A DNA stretch of 64,000 bases, from NCBI GenBank assembly GCA_036172665.1, contig CM069872.1:54670101-54734100 (forward strand). Reading direction: 5' to 3'. The DNA comes from Prosopocoilus inquinatus. Lineage: Eukaryota > Arthropoda > Insecta > Coleoptera > Lucanidae. Made by a program: the position numbers and the translations under genes. Of the stretch, positions 47,331 through 58,469 are shown one piece after another (position 1 is the stretch's first letter; each line of letters opens with the position of its first letter). A model generated the notes under the pieces. That model saw only the letters and a list, made by a program, of their open reading frames with translations, had not been told where the DNA came from and made no database searches.

Positions 47331-48628
47331 CTAGACTTCATTATTGCAAGACGAATAAACACAACGTTTCGATGTGCTGCAGTTAGCTAATTGCTAAATG
47401 ACCTATAATTCGATTAGGAATAATTAAATCATTTGTTTTTTTTTTACAACGAGGGAAGCAGTGACGATTTCATTTTTCAGTTGTTTCTGTAACACTCAAT
47501 TTTTAATTAAAAAAAAAAAAACATCCGCGATGAGATATTCTAAATTTAGTTTGACTTAATTCTTGAAAATATTTGACTTGTAACATACTTGCTAGCAAGG
47601 AACGGTTAATACCCTGCGGTTGACTAGCAGAATACCTATTACTAGGAAGGAATGGTTAATATCCTGCGGTTGACCAGCAGAACACTGGATGAGGAAGGAA
47701 CAGCAGGTTGAACACGCCAGGATGTTACGATTCTGCGGAGGACCAGCGAAGTAATCGTTCCTGGGCCGCGTCTTGCCTTTTTTAACGGCTTGGGCCGCCC
47801 ATCTGTGACTTTCCTTTTCATAATCGCAAAGTACATTTTTTTTTTTGTAAATAAACCGTCACTTTTTAATAGAATATATTTCATTTCATTTAAAGATTTG
47901 GTATTTCCGTTTGAAATATTTTCATCTGCAGGTAAAAGACTAAACTAAAACCGAAGAGAGAAAGCGGTGACAGTTGGTTTTCCCTTTATTTCGGCGCATC
48001 CTGTACAGTGGACAGCTTGTTATTGCGTTTCTCGCTTCATAATGCAGTTCACAGGTGACAGTCGCCGTTCGTTTTGCGTGCAGTAATAAACTAAAAATAG
48101 TTTTATCCGTCGCATTTCTGTTTAGGAAAGCGAGATTTCATTCGGTTTTCGTCCGTCTCGCAAATTGTTTCGCTTCGCAATGCCAAAGATCGCACCGTTG
48201 TTTCGCGATTCGTTTATTCTTTTATCGTTAAACGAGTCCAGTCGTCTACTGCCCCTCTTGACTTCATTACTTGAACCCAAATCACCAATGTGTTACAGTT
48301 ACCTAATTGCAAGATGACCTATTTCAATTTCAATTACCAACAATTAAATTGCTTGTTTTGTTAGAACGAGGAGACCGTGACGATTTCATTTTGCAGTTGT
48401 TTCTGGGACGCTATCGATTTTTAATTAAAAAAAAAAAAACCAAAACATCCGCCTTGAAATATTCTAAATTTAGTTTGATTTAATTCGACTTACAGCAATA
48501 TATTTGCTAGGGACGAACGGTTAATACCCTGAGGTTGACCAGCGGAATATTTGTTACTGGGAAGGCACGGTTAATATCCTGCGGTTGACTAGCAGAATAC
48601 TGGATGAGCAAGGAACGTCGGGTTGACC

Positions 48629-48923
48629 CAAAGTTAGTATGTGGGATGTTGCCTCATGCACCATCGGACGGTTTCGACATTTTTCGTATGGGTCTCAGGT
48701 CTACGTCACCCGTCCAAGCTGAAGCTCCAATTAAAATCATCATAACAGTTGCGTTGCTATGGTAACGGGGCCGACTGTGCATGTGCCGTGGATCGCGACC
48801 AATCCAAATCGCTACAGTCTAGTCTGACGTCACGGGAGACGGCACGGATACCCCCACCAACGCGACCAGGCTTTATTCATGTAAATCCAAGCGTGTGAGA
48901 TAACTTCTCATATATTAACTTTG
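48629..48923. mobile_element. 295-bp transposon inserted in a repeat copy, 9-bp direct flanks, empty sites present
   Basis: The left end reads CAAAGTTAGTATGTGGGA. The right end, reverse-complemented, reads CAAAGTTAATATATGAGA. GGGTTGACC flanks it on both sides (48620-48628, 48924-48932). The sister copies at about 49275 and 49620 have a single GGGTTGACC and no insert. Since the outer bases C/G are also part of the match, a shorter duplication (7 or 5 bp) with longer ends is possible, so the superfamily is open (9 bp would suit Mutator-like elements). No coding capacity. Confidence 0.75.
48753..48766. promoter_or_regulatory. X-box-like (RFX) motif inside the 295-bp transposon
   Basis: GTTGCTATGGTAAC fits the imperfect palindrome bound by RFX factors (RYYNYY, 1-3 bases, RRNRAC). 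It sits in the insert and so would be mobile. A single match of this length can occur by chance. Confidence 0.3.
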
Positions 48924-49739
48924 GGGTTGACCACGCCAGGTATGGTTAGCTGTTATGATTCTGCGGGGGACCAGTGGAATAATCGTTGCGGGGCCACGTC
49001 TTGCCTTTCATAACGGTTTGCCGACGGTTTCATTTTGCAGTTGTTTCTGTAACACTAACGATTTTTTATTTTCAAATAAAAAAACATCCGCGATGTAATA
49101 TTCCAATTAATTCCAACTTAACTCTTGAAAAAAATCGACTTACAGCAATATACTTGCTAAACTAGGGAGGAACTATTAAAATCCTGCAGTTGGCGGTCAG
49201 AATACTTATTACTAGGAAGGAGCGGTTAATATCCTGCGGTTGACTAGCAGAATACTGGATGTGCAAGGAACGGCGGGTTGACCAGGTCAGGTAGGGTTAG
49301 CTGTTATGCTTCTGCGGGGGACCAGCGGAATAATCGTAGCGGGGTCGCGTCTTGCAATTTATAACGGTTAGCCGACGGTTTCATTTTGCAGTTATTTCTG
49401 TAACACTAACGATTTTTAATTTTCATATTCATTTCAATAGCAAAAAAACATTTGCGATGTAATATTCCAATTCCAACTTAATTCTTGAAAACATTCGACT
49501 TCGGCTAGGGAGGAACGGTTAATACCCTGCAGTTGACCGGCAGGATACTTATTACTAGGAAGGAACGGTTAATAACCTGCGGTTGACCAGCATAATACTG
49601 GATGAGCAAGGTACGGCGGGTTGACCAGGCTAGGAACGGTTAGGTGTTATGATTCTGCGAGGGACCAGCGGAGTAATCGTTCCGCGACCGCGTCTTGCGT
49701 TTTGTAGCGGCTTGCGCTTCCCATCTGAGACTTCGATGT

Positions 49740-50500
49740 GGCAGGGCAGCGCGAACAGCTCACGCGATCGATCCATATTTGGCGAGCTGGTCTAAGCGAT
49801 CGGTGAAAAGTCTCAACGCGCCCGCCACTTCACTTCATTACAAATAAAATAATTTGGAAATTAAGCTCGCAAGGCGATAGTATTAAGTATTATAACGCGA
49901 AAACAGAGCACGTGCAAGGTCTGTCTTGAAGAATAGCACTTTGTTTTCTTAAAATTTTCGGAAATTTGGAACCATCTCATTAGAAAGAAGAAAATCGCGA
50001 GTCGTCGGATGCGAGAGGGGGGGGGGGTTATAAACAGTTCTCAATGGAAATCACGAGCAGTTCCGCGTCGCCTTTAATTACTAAGAACTTCAGTTATTGT
50101 AACTGTAATTCTCACGAGCAAGAACTACCCAAAAATGTAATTCTTTCTATTGTCGAGCATGTGCAATCCGGAGGAGGAGGAGGGGGAAATTAAAATAACC
50201 GTGAGCGTTCCGCAAATAGATTCGGTAACTTCGGGAATGAGAGCGAGTGCAAGAGCGCGCGAATGAAAAGTAGATGCACGTTTGCCTTAAAGCCTTAAAA
50301 TGGAAAATTCACTTGGAAGTGCTTGGATGTATTCAGACGTGCCTTTCATATTCTGCAAATATTGAACGGCCTTCTTCTTCTTCTTCTTCCTCCTCTTGTT
50401 CGGAGAGATTTGCTCGCGCCCGACATAATAAAATACGCGCACTCGAAATTAAAATCGAAAACTACTCGCAACTGGAACACGTAAACATAACACGCTTAAC
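49740..50500. other. Non-coding stretch, no gene seen
   Basis: Carries the short repeat shared with 15955-16005 (at 49896-49943), a G-run at about 50019-50027 and CTT/CCT trinucleotides at 50372-50395. Confidence 0.45.
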
Positions 50501-50504
50501 GTGT

Positions 50505-53500
50505 ATCGTCGGGTTGAACACACGTAATTTTGTATGCAATGCGAAAACAAAAAAACGTCTGCTCCCGGTACGTAGCAATTGTTTAATGTGTGATTTTGAG
50601 GCACCCTGGCTTTAGATTCCATTTTTCTTTTTTTCTTTTTTTTTAATTGCGACAGTTCGTCGACAGACTCAAGAATAATTTGTATGCAATGCGAAAGCAA
50701 AACGTCTGCTCCCGGTACGTAGCAATTGATTGATTTGTGATTTTGAAGCACCCTGACTTTACATTCCTTTTTTCTTTTTTTCTTTTTTTTTAATAGCGAC
50801 AGTTCGTCGGCAGACTCAAGAATAATTTGTATTCAATGCGAAAGCAAAACGTTTGCTCCCGGTACGTAGCAATTGTTTAATGTGTGGTTTTGAAGCATCC
50901 TGACTTTACATTCCTTTTTTTCTCTTTTTTAATTGCGACAGTTCGTTGACAGACTCAAGAATAATTTGTATGCAATTTGTATGCAATGCGAAAGCAAAAC
51001 GTCTGCTCCCGGTACGTAGAAATTGATTGATTTGTGATTTTGAGGCACCCTGACTTTACATTCTTTTTTTCTTTTTTTCTTTTTCTTAATTGCGACAGTT
51101 CGTCGACAGACTCAAGAATAATTTGTATGCAATGTGAAAGCAAAACGTCTGCTCCCGGTACGTAGCAATTGATTGATTTGTGATTTTGAGGCACCCTGAC
51201 TTTACATACCTTTTTTCTTTTTTTCTTTTTTTTTAATAGCGACAGTTCGTCGGCAGACTCAAGAATAATTTGTATTCAATGCGAAAGCAAAACGTTTGCT
51301 CCCGGTACGTAGCAATTGTTTAATGTGTGGTTTTGAAGCATCCTTACTTTACATTCCTTTTTTTCTTTTTTTTTAATTGCGACAGTTCGTCGACAGACTC
51401 AAGAATAATTTGTATTCAATGCGAAAGCAAAACGTCTGCTCCCGGTACGTAGCAATTGTTTAAGTGTGATTTTGAGGCACACTGACTTTAAATTCCTTTT
51501 TTCTTTTTTCCTTTTTTTTTAATTTCGACAGTTCGTCGACAGACTCAAGAATAATTTGTATGCAATGCGAAAGCAAAACGTTTGCTCCCGGTACGTAGCA
51601 ATTGTTTAATGTGTGGTTTTGAAGCATCCTGACTTTACATTCCTTTTTTTCTCTTTTTTAATTGCGACAGTTCGTTGACAGACTCAAGAATAATTTGTAT
51701 GCAATTTGTATGCAATGCGAAAGCAAAACGTCTGCTCCCGGTACGTAGCAATTGATTGATTTGTGATTTTGAAGCACCCTGACTTTGCATTCCTTTTTTT
51801 CTTTTTTCTTTTTTTTTAATAGCGACAGTTCGTCGACAGACTCAAGAATAATTTGTTTTCAATGCGAAAGCAAAACGTTTGCTCCCGGTACGTAGCAATT
51901 GTTTAATGTGTGGTTTTGAGGCACCCTGACTTTAGATTCCTTTTTTCTTTTTTTCTTTTTTTAATAGCGACAGTTCGTCAACAGACTCAAGAATAATTTG
52001 CATGCGATGCGAAAGCAAAACGTTTGCTCCCGGTACGTAGCAATTGTTTAATGTGTGGTTTTGAGGCACCCTGACTTTAGATTCCTTTTTTTCTTTTTTT
52101 CTTTTTCTTAATTGCAACAGTTCGTCGACAGACTCAAGAATAATTTGTATGCAATGCGAAAGCAAAACGTCTGCTCCCGGTACGTAGCAATTGTTTAATG
52201 TGTGATTTTGAGACACCCTGACTTTAGATTCATTTTTTCTTTTTTTCTTTTTTTTAATTGCGACAGTTCGTCGACAGACTCAAGAATAATTTGTTTTCAA
52301 TGCGAGAGCAAAACGTCTGCTCCCGGTACGTAGCAATTGTTTAATGTGTGATTTTGAGGCATCCTGGCTTTAGATTCCTTTTTTCTTTTTTTTTCTTTTT
52401 TTTTAATTGCGACAGTTCGTCGACAGACTCAAGAATAATTTGTATGCAATGCGAAAGCAAAACGTCCGCTCCCGGTACGTAGCAATTGTTTAATGTGTGA
52501 TTTTGAGGCACCCTGGCTTTAGATTCCTTTTTTCTTTTTTTCTTTTTTTTTAATTGCGACAGTTCGTCGACAGACTCAAGAATAATTTGTATGCAATGCG
52601 AAAGCAAAACGTTTGCTCCCGGTACGTAGCAATTGTTTAATGTGTGATTTTGAGGCACCCTGACTTTACATTCCTTTTTTTCTTTTTTCTTTTTCTTTTT
52701 AATAGCGGCAGTTCGTCGACAGACTCAAGAATAATTTGTATGCAATGCGAAAGCAAAACGTCTGCTCCCGGTACGTAGCAATTGTTTAATGTGTGATTTT
52801 GAGGCACACTGACTTTAGATTCCTTTTTTCTTTTTTTCTTTTTTTTAATTGCGACAGTTCGTCGACAGACTCAAGAATAATTTGTATGCAATGCGAAAGC
52901 AAAACGTCTGCTCCCGGTACGTAGCAATTGTTTGATTTGTGATTTTGAGGCACACTGACTTTACATTCCTTTTTTTCTTTTTTTCTTTTTCTTAATTGCG
53001 ACAGTTCGTCGACAGACTCAAGAATCATTTGTATTCAATGCGAAAGCAAAACGTTTGCTCCCGGTACGTAACAATTGTTTAATGTGTCATTTTGAAGCAT
53101 CCTGACTTTACATTCCTTTTTTTCTATTTTTTTCTTTTTTTTTTAATTGCGACAGTTCGTCGACAGACTCAAGAATCATTTGTATTCAATGCGAAAGCAA
53201 AACGTTTGCTCCCGGTACGTAGCAATTGTTTAATGTGTGATTTTGAGGCACCCTGGCTTTAGATTCCTTTTTTCTTTTTTTCTTTTTTTTTAATTGCGAC
53301 AGTTCGTCGACAGACTCAAGAATAATTTGTATGCAATGCGAAAGCAAAACGTTTGCTCCCGGTACGTAGCAATTGTTTAATGTGTGATTTTGAGGCATCC
53401 TGACTTTACATTCCTTTTTTTCTTTTTTTTTAATTGCCACAGTTCGTCGACAGACTCAAGAATAATTTGTATGCAATGCGAAAGCAAAACGTCTACTCCC

Positions 53501-54183
53501 GGTACGTAGCAATTGTTTGATTTGTCATTTTGAGGCACACTGACTTTACATTCCTTTTTTTCTTTTTTTCTTTTTCTTAATTGCGACAGTTCGTCGACAG
53601 ACTCAAGAATAATTTGTATTCAATGCGAAAGCAAAACGTCTGCTCCCGGTACGTAGCAATTGTTTGATTTGTGATTTTGAGGCACACTGACTTTACATTC
53701 CTTTTTTTCTTTTTTTCTTTTTCTTAATTGCGACAGTTCGTCGACAGACTCAAGAATCATTTGTATTCAATGCGAAAGCAAAACGTTTGCTCCCGGTACG
53801 TAACAATTGTTTAATATGTCATTTTGAAGCATCCTGACTTTACATTCCTTTTTTTCTATTTTTTTCTTTTTTTTTAATTGCGACAGTTCGTCGACAGACT
53901 CAAGAATAATTTGTATGCAATGCGAAAGCAAAACGTCCGCTCCCGGTACGTAGCAATTGTTTAATGTGTGATTTTGAGGCACCCTGGCTTTAGATTCCTT
54001 TTTTCTTTTTTTCTTTTTCCTAATTGCGACAGTTCGTCGACAGACTCAAGAATAATTTGTATGCAATGTGAAAGCAAAACGTTTGCTCCCGGTAGGTAGC
54101 AATTGTTTGATATGCGATTTTGAAGCATCCTGACTTTACGTTCCTTTTTTTCTTTTGTTAATTCGCGACGGTTCGTCGAGACA
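50505..54183. repeat. Minisatellite, ~148-150-bp unit, about 24 copies, in the intron after the Ig exon
   Basis: Each unit has GACAGTTCGTCGACAGACTC, AAGAATAATTTGTATGCAAT, GCGAAAGCAAAACGT, TGCTCCCGGTACGTAGCAAT and GATTTTGAGGCACCCTGAC, then a 30-40-base T-rich tract with scattered C. The first unit is truncated on the left. The last (54110-54183) ends CGACGGTTCGTCGAGACAGA. Repeated minus-strand frames are the array, not genes. In the transcript sense of the neighbouring exon, the tract is A/G-rich and the array starts about 90 bases after the splice donor. Confidence 0.95.
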
Positions 54184-54272
54184 GACGTCGTCGCAGCGAT
54201 ATTTGAATTGACGCGAAACTTTGCTAGCTCATCTAAGTTTAGCGGCGTGTTGAGTAATTTGAGCGCGCTTAC

Positions 54273-54480
54273 CGTAGACGTCAAGACATCCCTGCTGGAT
54301 CTTCATGACGCTCGTGTTAATCTGACACATGTAACACCCGCGGTCGGATTCCTTCAGCTGGCGGATCCGGAGCTGCCACGTTCGAAGATTGTCGTGAGTG
54401 ACGGTAATGCGTGAATTATGCGTAACGACCTTGGTGTGGAGGCTGAGTATCGTTTGATCCTCGGCGCGTACCCACGCCAC
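54273..54480 (-). CDS. Internal exon of a DIP/lachesin-like Ig-superfamily adhesion protein
   Basis: This 208-bp minus-strand exon codes 69 residues plus one base (phase 0 in, phase 1 out). It begins VAWVRAEDQTILSL and contains THNSRITVTHDN, WQLRIRQLKESD and RGCYMCQINTS, and ends QQGCLDVY. W in WVR is the core Ig tryptophan, and D-x-G-x-Y-x-C (DRGCYMC) is the F-strand motif with the second domain cysteine. The first cysteine must lie in the previous exon. This pattern is characteristic of the first Ig domain of insect Dpr-interacting proteins and lachesin relatives, GPI-anchored or membrane surface proteins that bind Dpr partners to match neurons at synapses. Acceptor: TTTTTGTGTTCTAG before 54480. 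Donor: GTAAGC after 54273. In relatives the next residue is Val of a VPPDI motif, which fits the phase-1 break; that exon was not found in the window. Which paralogue it is cannot be told. Confidence 0.9.
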
Positions 54481-54483
54481 CTA

Positions 54484-54814
54484 GAACACAAAAATTAATT
54501 TGCCATTAGAAGGGGAGATTGGGGGGGGGACACGTCGCCGTCGCCGTCGCCGCCACCACCATCGACGCACCCACAGAGATGATGGGTGGCTTAATTTATT
54601 CATCGGCGTAATTACGTAAAGATTGATTCTGAATCACCGGCGTTTCGTACACCTGAAAAACCGTCGTCGTCCGGAACGACGACGTCACGTTTTTCGCGTT
54701 CATTCCGACGAAAGGTTTCTTTTGGGGCAATTATACGGGTGTTTTATCGCATCAGGGACCGGGCTTCTTCTCCGCATATCTGGAAAGCCTTTCCGTCAGA
54801 CCGCACGTTTAAAC
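54484..54814. other. Intronic sequence upstream of the Ig exon
   Basis: CGCC trinucleotide run at about 54535-54560; no further exon recognised. Confidence 0.5.
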
Positions 54815-55208
54815 TGGATTAGGATCGATGCTTAACCCCCCCCTCCCCCCCTAATCCCCACCCATCCACCTCAACCCCCCCAAACCCCTCCATTTTATAT
54901 CACCCGTCGCCTTAAACAAAAAAAAAGTTGAGTTGACTTCCGTGTTTCTTGCTGTTGCTATTATTTCTGTATTGATTGATGGGTTATCTGTTCTAAAGGA
55001 GTTTAAAACACACGCAGAAAAAGAAAGCCGAGATTAGGATAGATGCTTGACTTCCACCCGCCGCCCCCACCGATTTTATATCACGCGTCGCGTCGCATTA
55101 AAAAAAAAATTGAGGATAGGCAGCCAATTCTACTCGCGTGCTTTCCGCTATTGCTGTTACTTCTGCATTGTTCGATGGGTTGCCTATACTAAAGTTGTTT
55201 AAAACACA
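54815..55208. repeat. Tandem duplication of ~200 bp
   Basis: 54815-55010 and 55032-55208 share GATTAGGAT-GATGCTT, ATTTTATATCAC-CGTCGC, A-runs, TGCTGTTGCTATTATTTCTG-like text, GATGGGTT and GTTTAAAACACA. Both are C-rich just after the start. Confidence 0.75.
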
Positions 55209-55223
55209 TACCCACCCACACAC

Positions 55224-55404
55224 CAGTTTTTGTTAATCAAACCTAAACATACCTGCGTTAAATTTTGTTTTAACCCCGAGATAGCACAGTAATTTTTTTA
55301 ATGATGACTTTAGTCCGTAGTCATCATTAAAAAAATTACTGTGCTATCTCGGGCTTAAAACAAAATTTAACGCGGCTATGTTTAGGTTTGATTAACAAAA
55401 ACTG
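55224..55404. repeat. 181-bp near-perfect palindrome (85-bp arms, 11-bp loop)
   Basis: The left arm (55224-55308) reads CAGTTTTTGTTAATCAAACC, TAAACATA, CGAGATAGCACAGTAATTTT and TAATGATGAC. The right arm (55320-55404) is its reverse complement with only a few mismatches near TACCTGCG and TAACCCCG. An RNA copy would fold into a long hairpin. It may be a foldback MITE, and could supply small RNA. No CA or TA flanks were resolved. Confidence 0.85.
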
Positions 55405-56545
55405 TTTAGTCAGCTTTAATTGACAGAATTGTTTGGTCAGCTTTAACCGACAGAATTATTTAGCTAGCATTTCGCGCAAGTAGGACCATCGATTCGGACT
55501 TAATCGCCGCGGAAATTGTCTAGTACGCTTTATCTACGTCTGTTTAGCTCGCAGGTCATATTCCTTTGAACTCATTTTTCATTTCCATGATTACTCTAAT
55601 ATTATTGGTGCCCCTTCGAGTAACCTATTTTGTCTTGCAATACGTTGCGTCGTGATCCATCACGTGGATCTAAGCGCTGTTGATTGTTAAGTATTCCTCA
55701 TTGACCCATCATCTCCGGCGCCCCTAAACAAATTGTTGCTTCGAAGATCGACCCTCTCCTTCCCCTCCTCCTTCTCCGCCCAACATCCGTCCTTCCATAA
55801 GAGTAATCCCTGCCCTAAAAAGTAACTATCGACGTGTATGGATCGTCGGCCGTCCGTAAATACCATTAAGATAAATAATATATGGCCTCATTTCCACTAC
55901 AAATTGAATTGCGATACGGCATAAACGAGGAAGAAACAAGACGCCGCTGAGATATTGTGGGGCCGAGTAAATTTAGCAGTAAAACCGGGATGAATTATTA
56001 AGGGCGACGGGCGGGCAGGGCCGAACTGCCGATCAATTCGTGCCGACCATGTTGAGAAAAAAAAAGGGGAAAGAAAAAAATTACTGACGTCGCCCGTCGG
56101 GATCTCGTTTGGTTTAACTAAATTTGGGATTCGCCTTGCGATTATCAATTCGAGGAAAGCCGAACAAATGAGTACATTTTTCAAAAATTCAAAAAAAAAG
56201 AAAAAAAATGAAAAATTGCAGTAAAATCAACGTTTCCGCTCCTCCACTTCGATTGCATTTAATGGGGGAATACCGGAAACAAAAACGGCTCAACCGGTTC
56301 AACGCTTAACTTCAATAAACGGGGATGATTTCTTTTCGTTTGGCTTCGCCCGAGTTTATTTTTCAACCAAAAAACTTGTTACGGTTCAGAATTTCGTTCA
56401 GCGTGTGTGTTTCCGTGCGCCTCGGACATTGCAGAGGAAATCGTGGATTATTTCTGTGCCAGTTACATTTCGTGCGCTTCTTTCAGGAGTTCCTCAAGCA
56501 ATCCATCGCTTTGAGGTCGATTTTTCTTTTGGATTTTATCAGAAA
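55405..56545. other. Non-coding stretch, no gene seen
   Basis: TGTTTAGTCAGCTTTAATTG and its relative at 55430-55450 form a short direct repeat (about 32 bp) beside the palindrome. No exon recognised. Confidence 0.45.
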
Positions 56546-56549
56546 ACAC

Positions 56550-56800
56550 CTGGGTCGGCTTTCTTTGGCGGCAAACTTCAAAGGATCATCCACCGTCATA
56601 GTTATACTCTGAGGTCAGCTTTCTTTGGCGGCGAACTTCAAAGGATTACCCACCGAGGTAGTTATATTCCGAGGTCGGCTTTCCTTGGCGGCGAGCTTCA
56701 AAGGATCACCCACCGTCATAGCTATACTCTGAGGTCGGCTTTCTTTGGCGGCGAACTTCAAAGGATTACCCACCGTCGTAGTTTTATACTCCGAGGTTGC
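56550..56800. repeat. Tandem repeat, 60-bp unit, four copies
   Basis: GTCGGCTTTCTTTGGCGGCG followed by AACTTCAAAGGAT-ACCCACC and GT-ATAGTTATACTC-GAG at 60-bp spacing. Because 60 is a multiple of three, a frame stays open across it in both directions; it does not look like a protein. It directly precedes the transposase relic. Confidence 0.9.
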
Positions 56801-56825
56801 TAAGCTTGGCTTGGAGTTAACGAAA

Positions 56826-57890
56826 ATGGATTCACTTAAACGACGCATTGAAATAGCGGTGAAAATGTCGCAGAGACAATTCCTCAAGTTCGTGCTGACC
56901 GTTTCTGGTCGTTATGAGGCACCCCAGCTCGGGACACCAAACCTACAACCGCGAGACTAATCAACGAATTCGAACAAGTGGACAAGTTAGTAGCATAAAG
57001 ACTCCAACCCGTGCTCGGTCGGCAAGGTCAACTGAAGGCAGCCACTGTAGCTGCGCAGTGTGGCAGAGAACCTTGGCTTGTCCATTGCAAGGCGTTCACC
57101 AGGAATTCGGTGGACATATCACCAACCGGATTCCAACGTATTTTACTTAAAGATAACTACCTGAAGGCTTAAGAAATTCAGTTGACGCGCGCTAATTAAA
57201 GCCAGCCGGTTATGAACAACGCCGGACGTTCGTTGATTGGAGGTTGAAAAAGTAGGTTTTTCCAAGAAAATCATTCTGGGCCTTGATGGCTACAGATAAT
57301 ACCAAAACTAGGGCATTTGAGTTTCTGAAAACCCAAAAGTAAAGTGTGAGTGAGTGAGTGAGTGGCGATTAAGCTCTACATCCAAGACCAGTGAGTGTTT
57401 GATGCGTTTTTTTGGCTGGCGACATCATCGGTCCATCATGGACATCATCGTGGGTCCGTATTTCTTTTCTTTAGTGATGCCGGTGGAACCCTTTCAGTTA
57501 ATGGACCGTGTTATCGAACGATGTTGATCGATTTTTATGGCCTGAAGTGGAAGCTTTTGACCTGAAGTGGAAGCAGTCGACCTGAATGAAGTTTACTTTC
57601 AGCAGGACAGCGCCACTCTCCAGAGAAATGGCGGAACCAAACTATCGCCCCTTTGCATGGAAAATTTCCTGGAAAAGTGACTTCGCGTAAGGCATACATC
57701 AACTGGCCATCCAGATCACGTGATTTGAGTCCGTTAGAATTTTTTTTTAGACTCTCAACAAGAGCTAAAACTCGTAAATGTGCGAAATTGTGACGGATGA
57801 TTCCCTTACAACAATACGAAAGAAACTATGGCGGTCGTTTGTCAGATGGCGTGTTCATGATTTAATCGTGGAGTTCGCATTTCATATTCT
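56826..57890 (+). pseudogene. Broken DDE transposase of the Tc1/mariner-IS630 type (helix-turn-helix, DUF4817-like)
   Basis: Pieces of a transposase can be read in order on the plus strand across several stops and frame changes. A start ATG (56826) opens an N-terminal segment with RRIEIAVKMSQRQFLKF. A helix-turn-helix part has INEFEQ near 56963. TGFQRILLKDNYLKA appears near 57128-57172, followed after a stop by EIQLTRA. IIVGPYFFS lies near 57446, VYFQQDSA near 57592, and NWPSRSRDLSPLEFFF near 57700-57747. FQQD-A and NWP-RS-DL-PLEFF are the hallmark second-aspartate and C-terminal motifs of this superfamily. The gene is clearly dead. A 60-bp array abuts the 5' side. Element ends were not identified. 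Confidence 0.75.
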
Positions 57891-58043
57891 AATAAAAAAG
57901 TGTTATCACTTTTTCAGAAAAATATTTGTTCTTTAAACAATTTATGACGGTTCTTGATTCTTGAAAACCTTGTGCATTGCATTCGTCTCCGATCGACTTC
58001 ACCGAGGCGCGTTTTGTGCAATGTGAGGATGACCCTGACACTT

Positions 58044-58371
58044 GGTGCCCCCGTCTTCCTGAGGCAGGGACCACGCCCTCGGTGTCCCCGCCTCCCTGAG
58101 ACAGGGACACCATCTTTGATGTCCCTGCCTCCCTGAGACGGGGACCTCTTTCTTGATGTCCCTGCCTCCCTGAGACTGGGACCTCTTTCTTGATGTCCCT
58201 GCCTCCCTGAGACGGGGACCTCTTCCTTGATGTCCCTGCCTCCCTGAGACGGGGTCCTCTTCCTTGATGTCCCTGCCTACCTGAGACGGGGTCCTCTTCC
58301 TTGATGTCCCTGCCTCCCTGAGATAGGGACCTCTTCCTCGATGTCCCCGCCTCAGGAAGACGCGGGGGCCC
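58044..58371. repeat. 37-bp dyad minisatellite, locus 2, capped by an inverted unit
   Basis: About eight units with GATGTCCCTGCCTCCCTGAG and ACGGGGACCTCTTCC. The right end is CCTCAGGAAGACGCGGGGGC, an inverted unit. Left flank CGACTTCACCGAGGCGCG and right flank GATCCGTTTTGTGTC match locus 1. Minus-strand frames are the array. Confidence 0.9.
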
Positions 58372-58469
58372 ATTATTTTGAAACGAAAATCGGATCCGTT
58401 TTGTGTCATTGCCGCTTTCTTGCCTTAGCCTAGTTTAAATTTAGAGCGGAGTGAACTAAATTAAAGTAC

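Larger units (their letters stand above)
47335..49735. repeat. Four tandem copies of the long CTGCGGTTGACC repeat
   Basis: Copies at about 47335-47790, 48265-49015 (interrupted), 49016-49370 and 49371-49720. Each has TTTCATTTT-CAGTTGTTTCT, AACACT-A-GATTTTTAATT, ACATCCGCGATG, ATATTC, then GAACGGTTAATACCCTGCGG, a second GTTAATATCCTGCGGTTGAC, GGCGGGTTGACCA, TGTTATGATTCTGCGGGGG and CGCGTCTTGC. A fifth, shorter copy lies at 16.2-16.66 kb. About 475 bp of unrelated sequence (47790-48265) separates the first two. Confidence 0.85.

Noticed and set aside
50449..54284. Repeated frames with NNCYVPGADVLLSHC-type text
   Set aside because: They track the 148-150-bp minisatellite, are short, and shift with T-run length.
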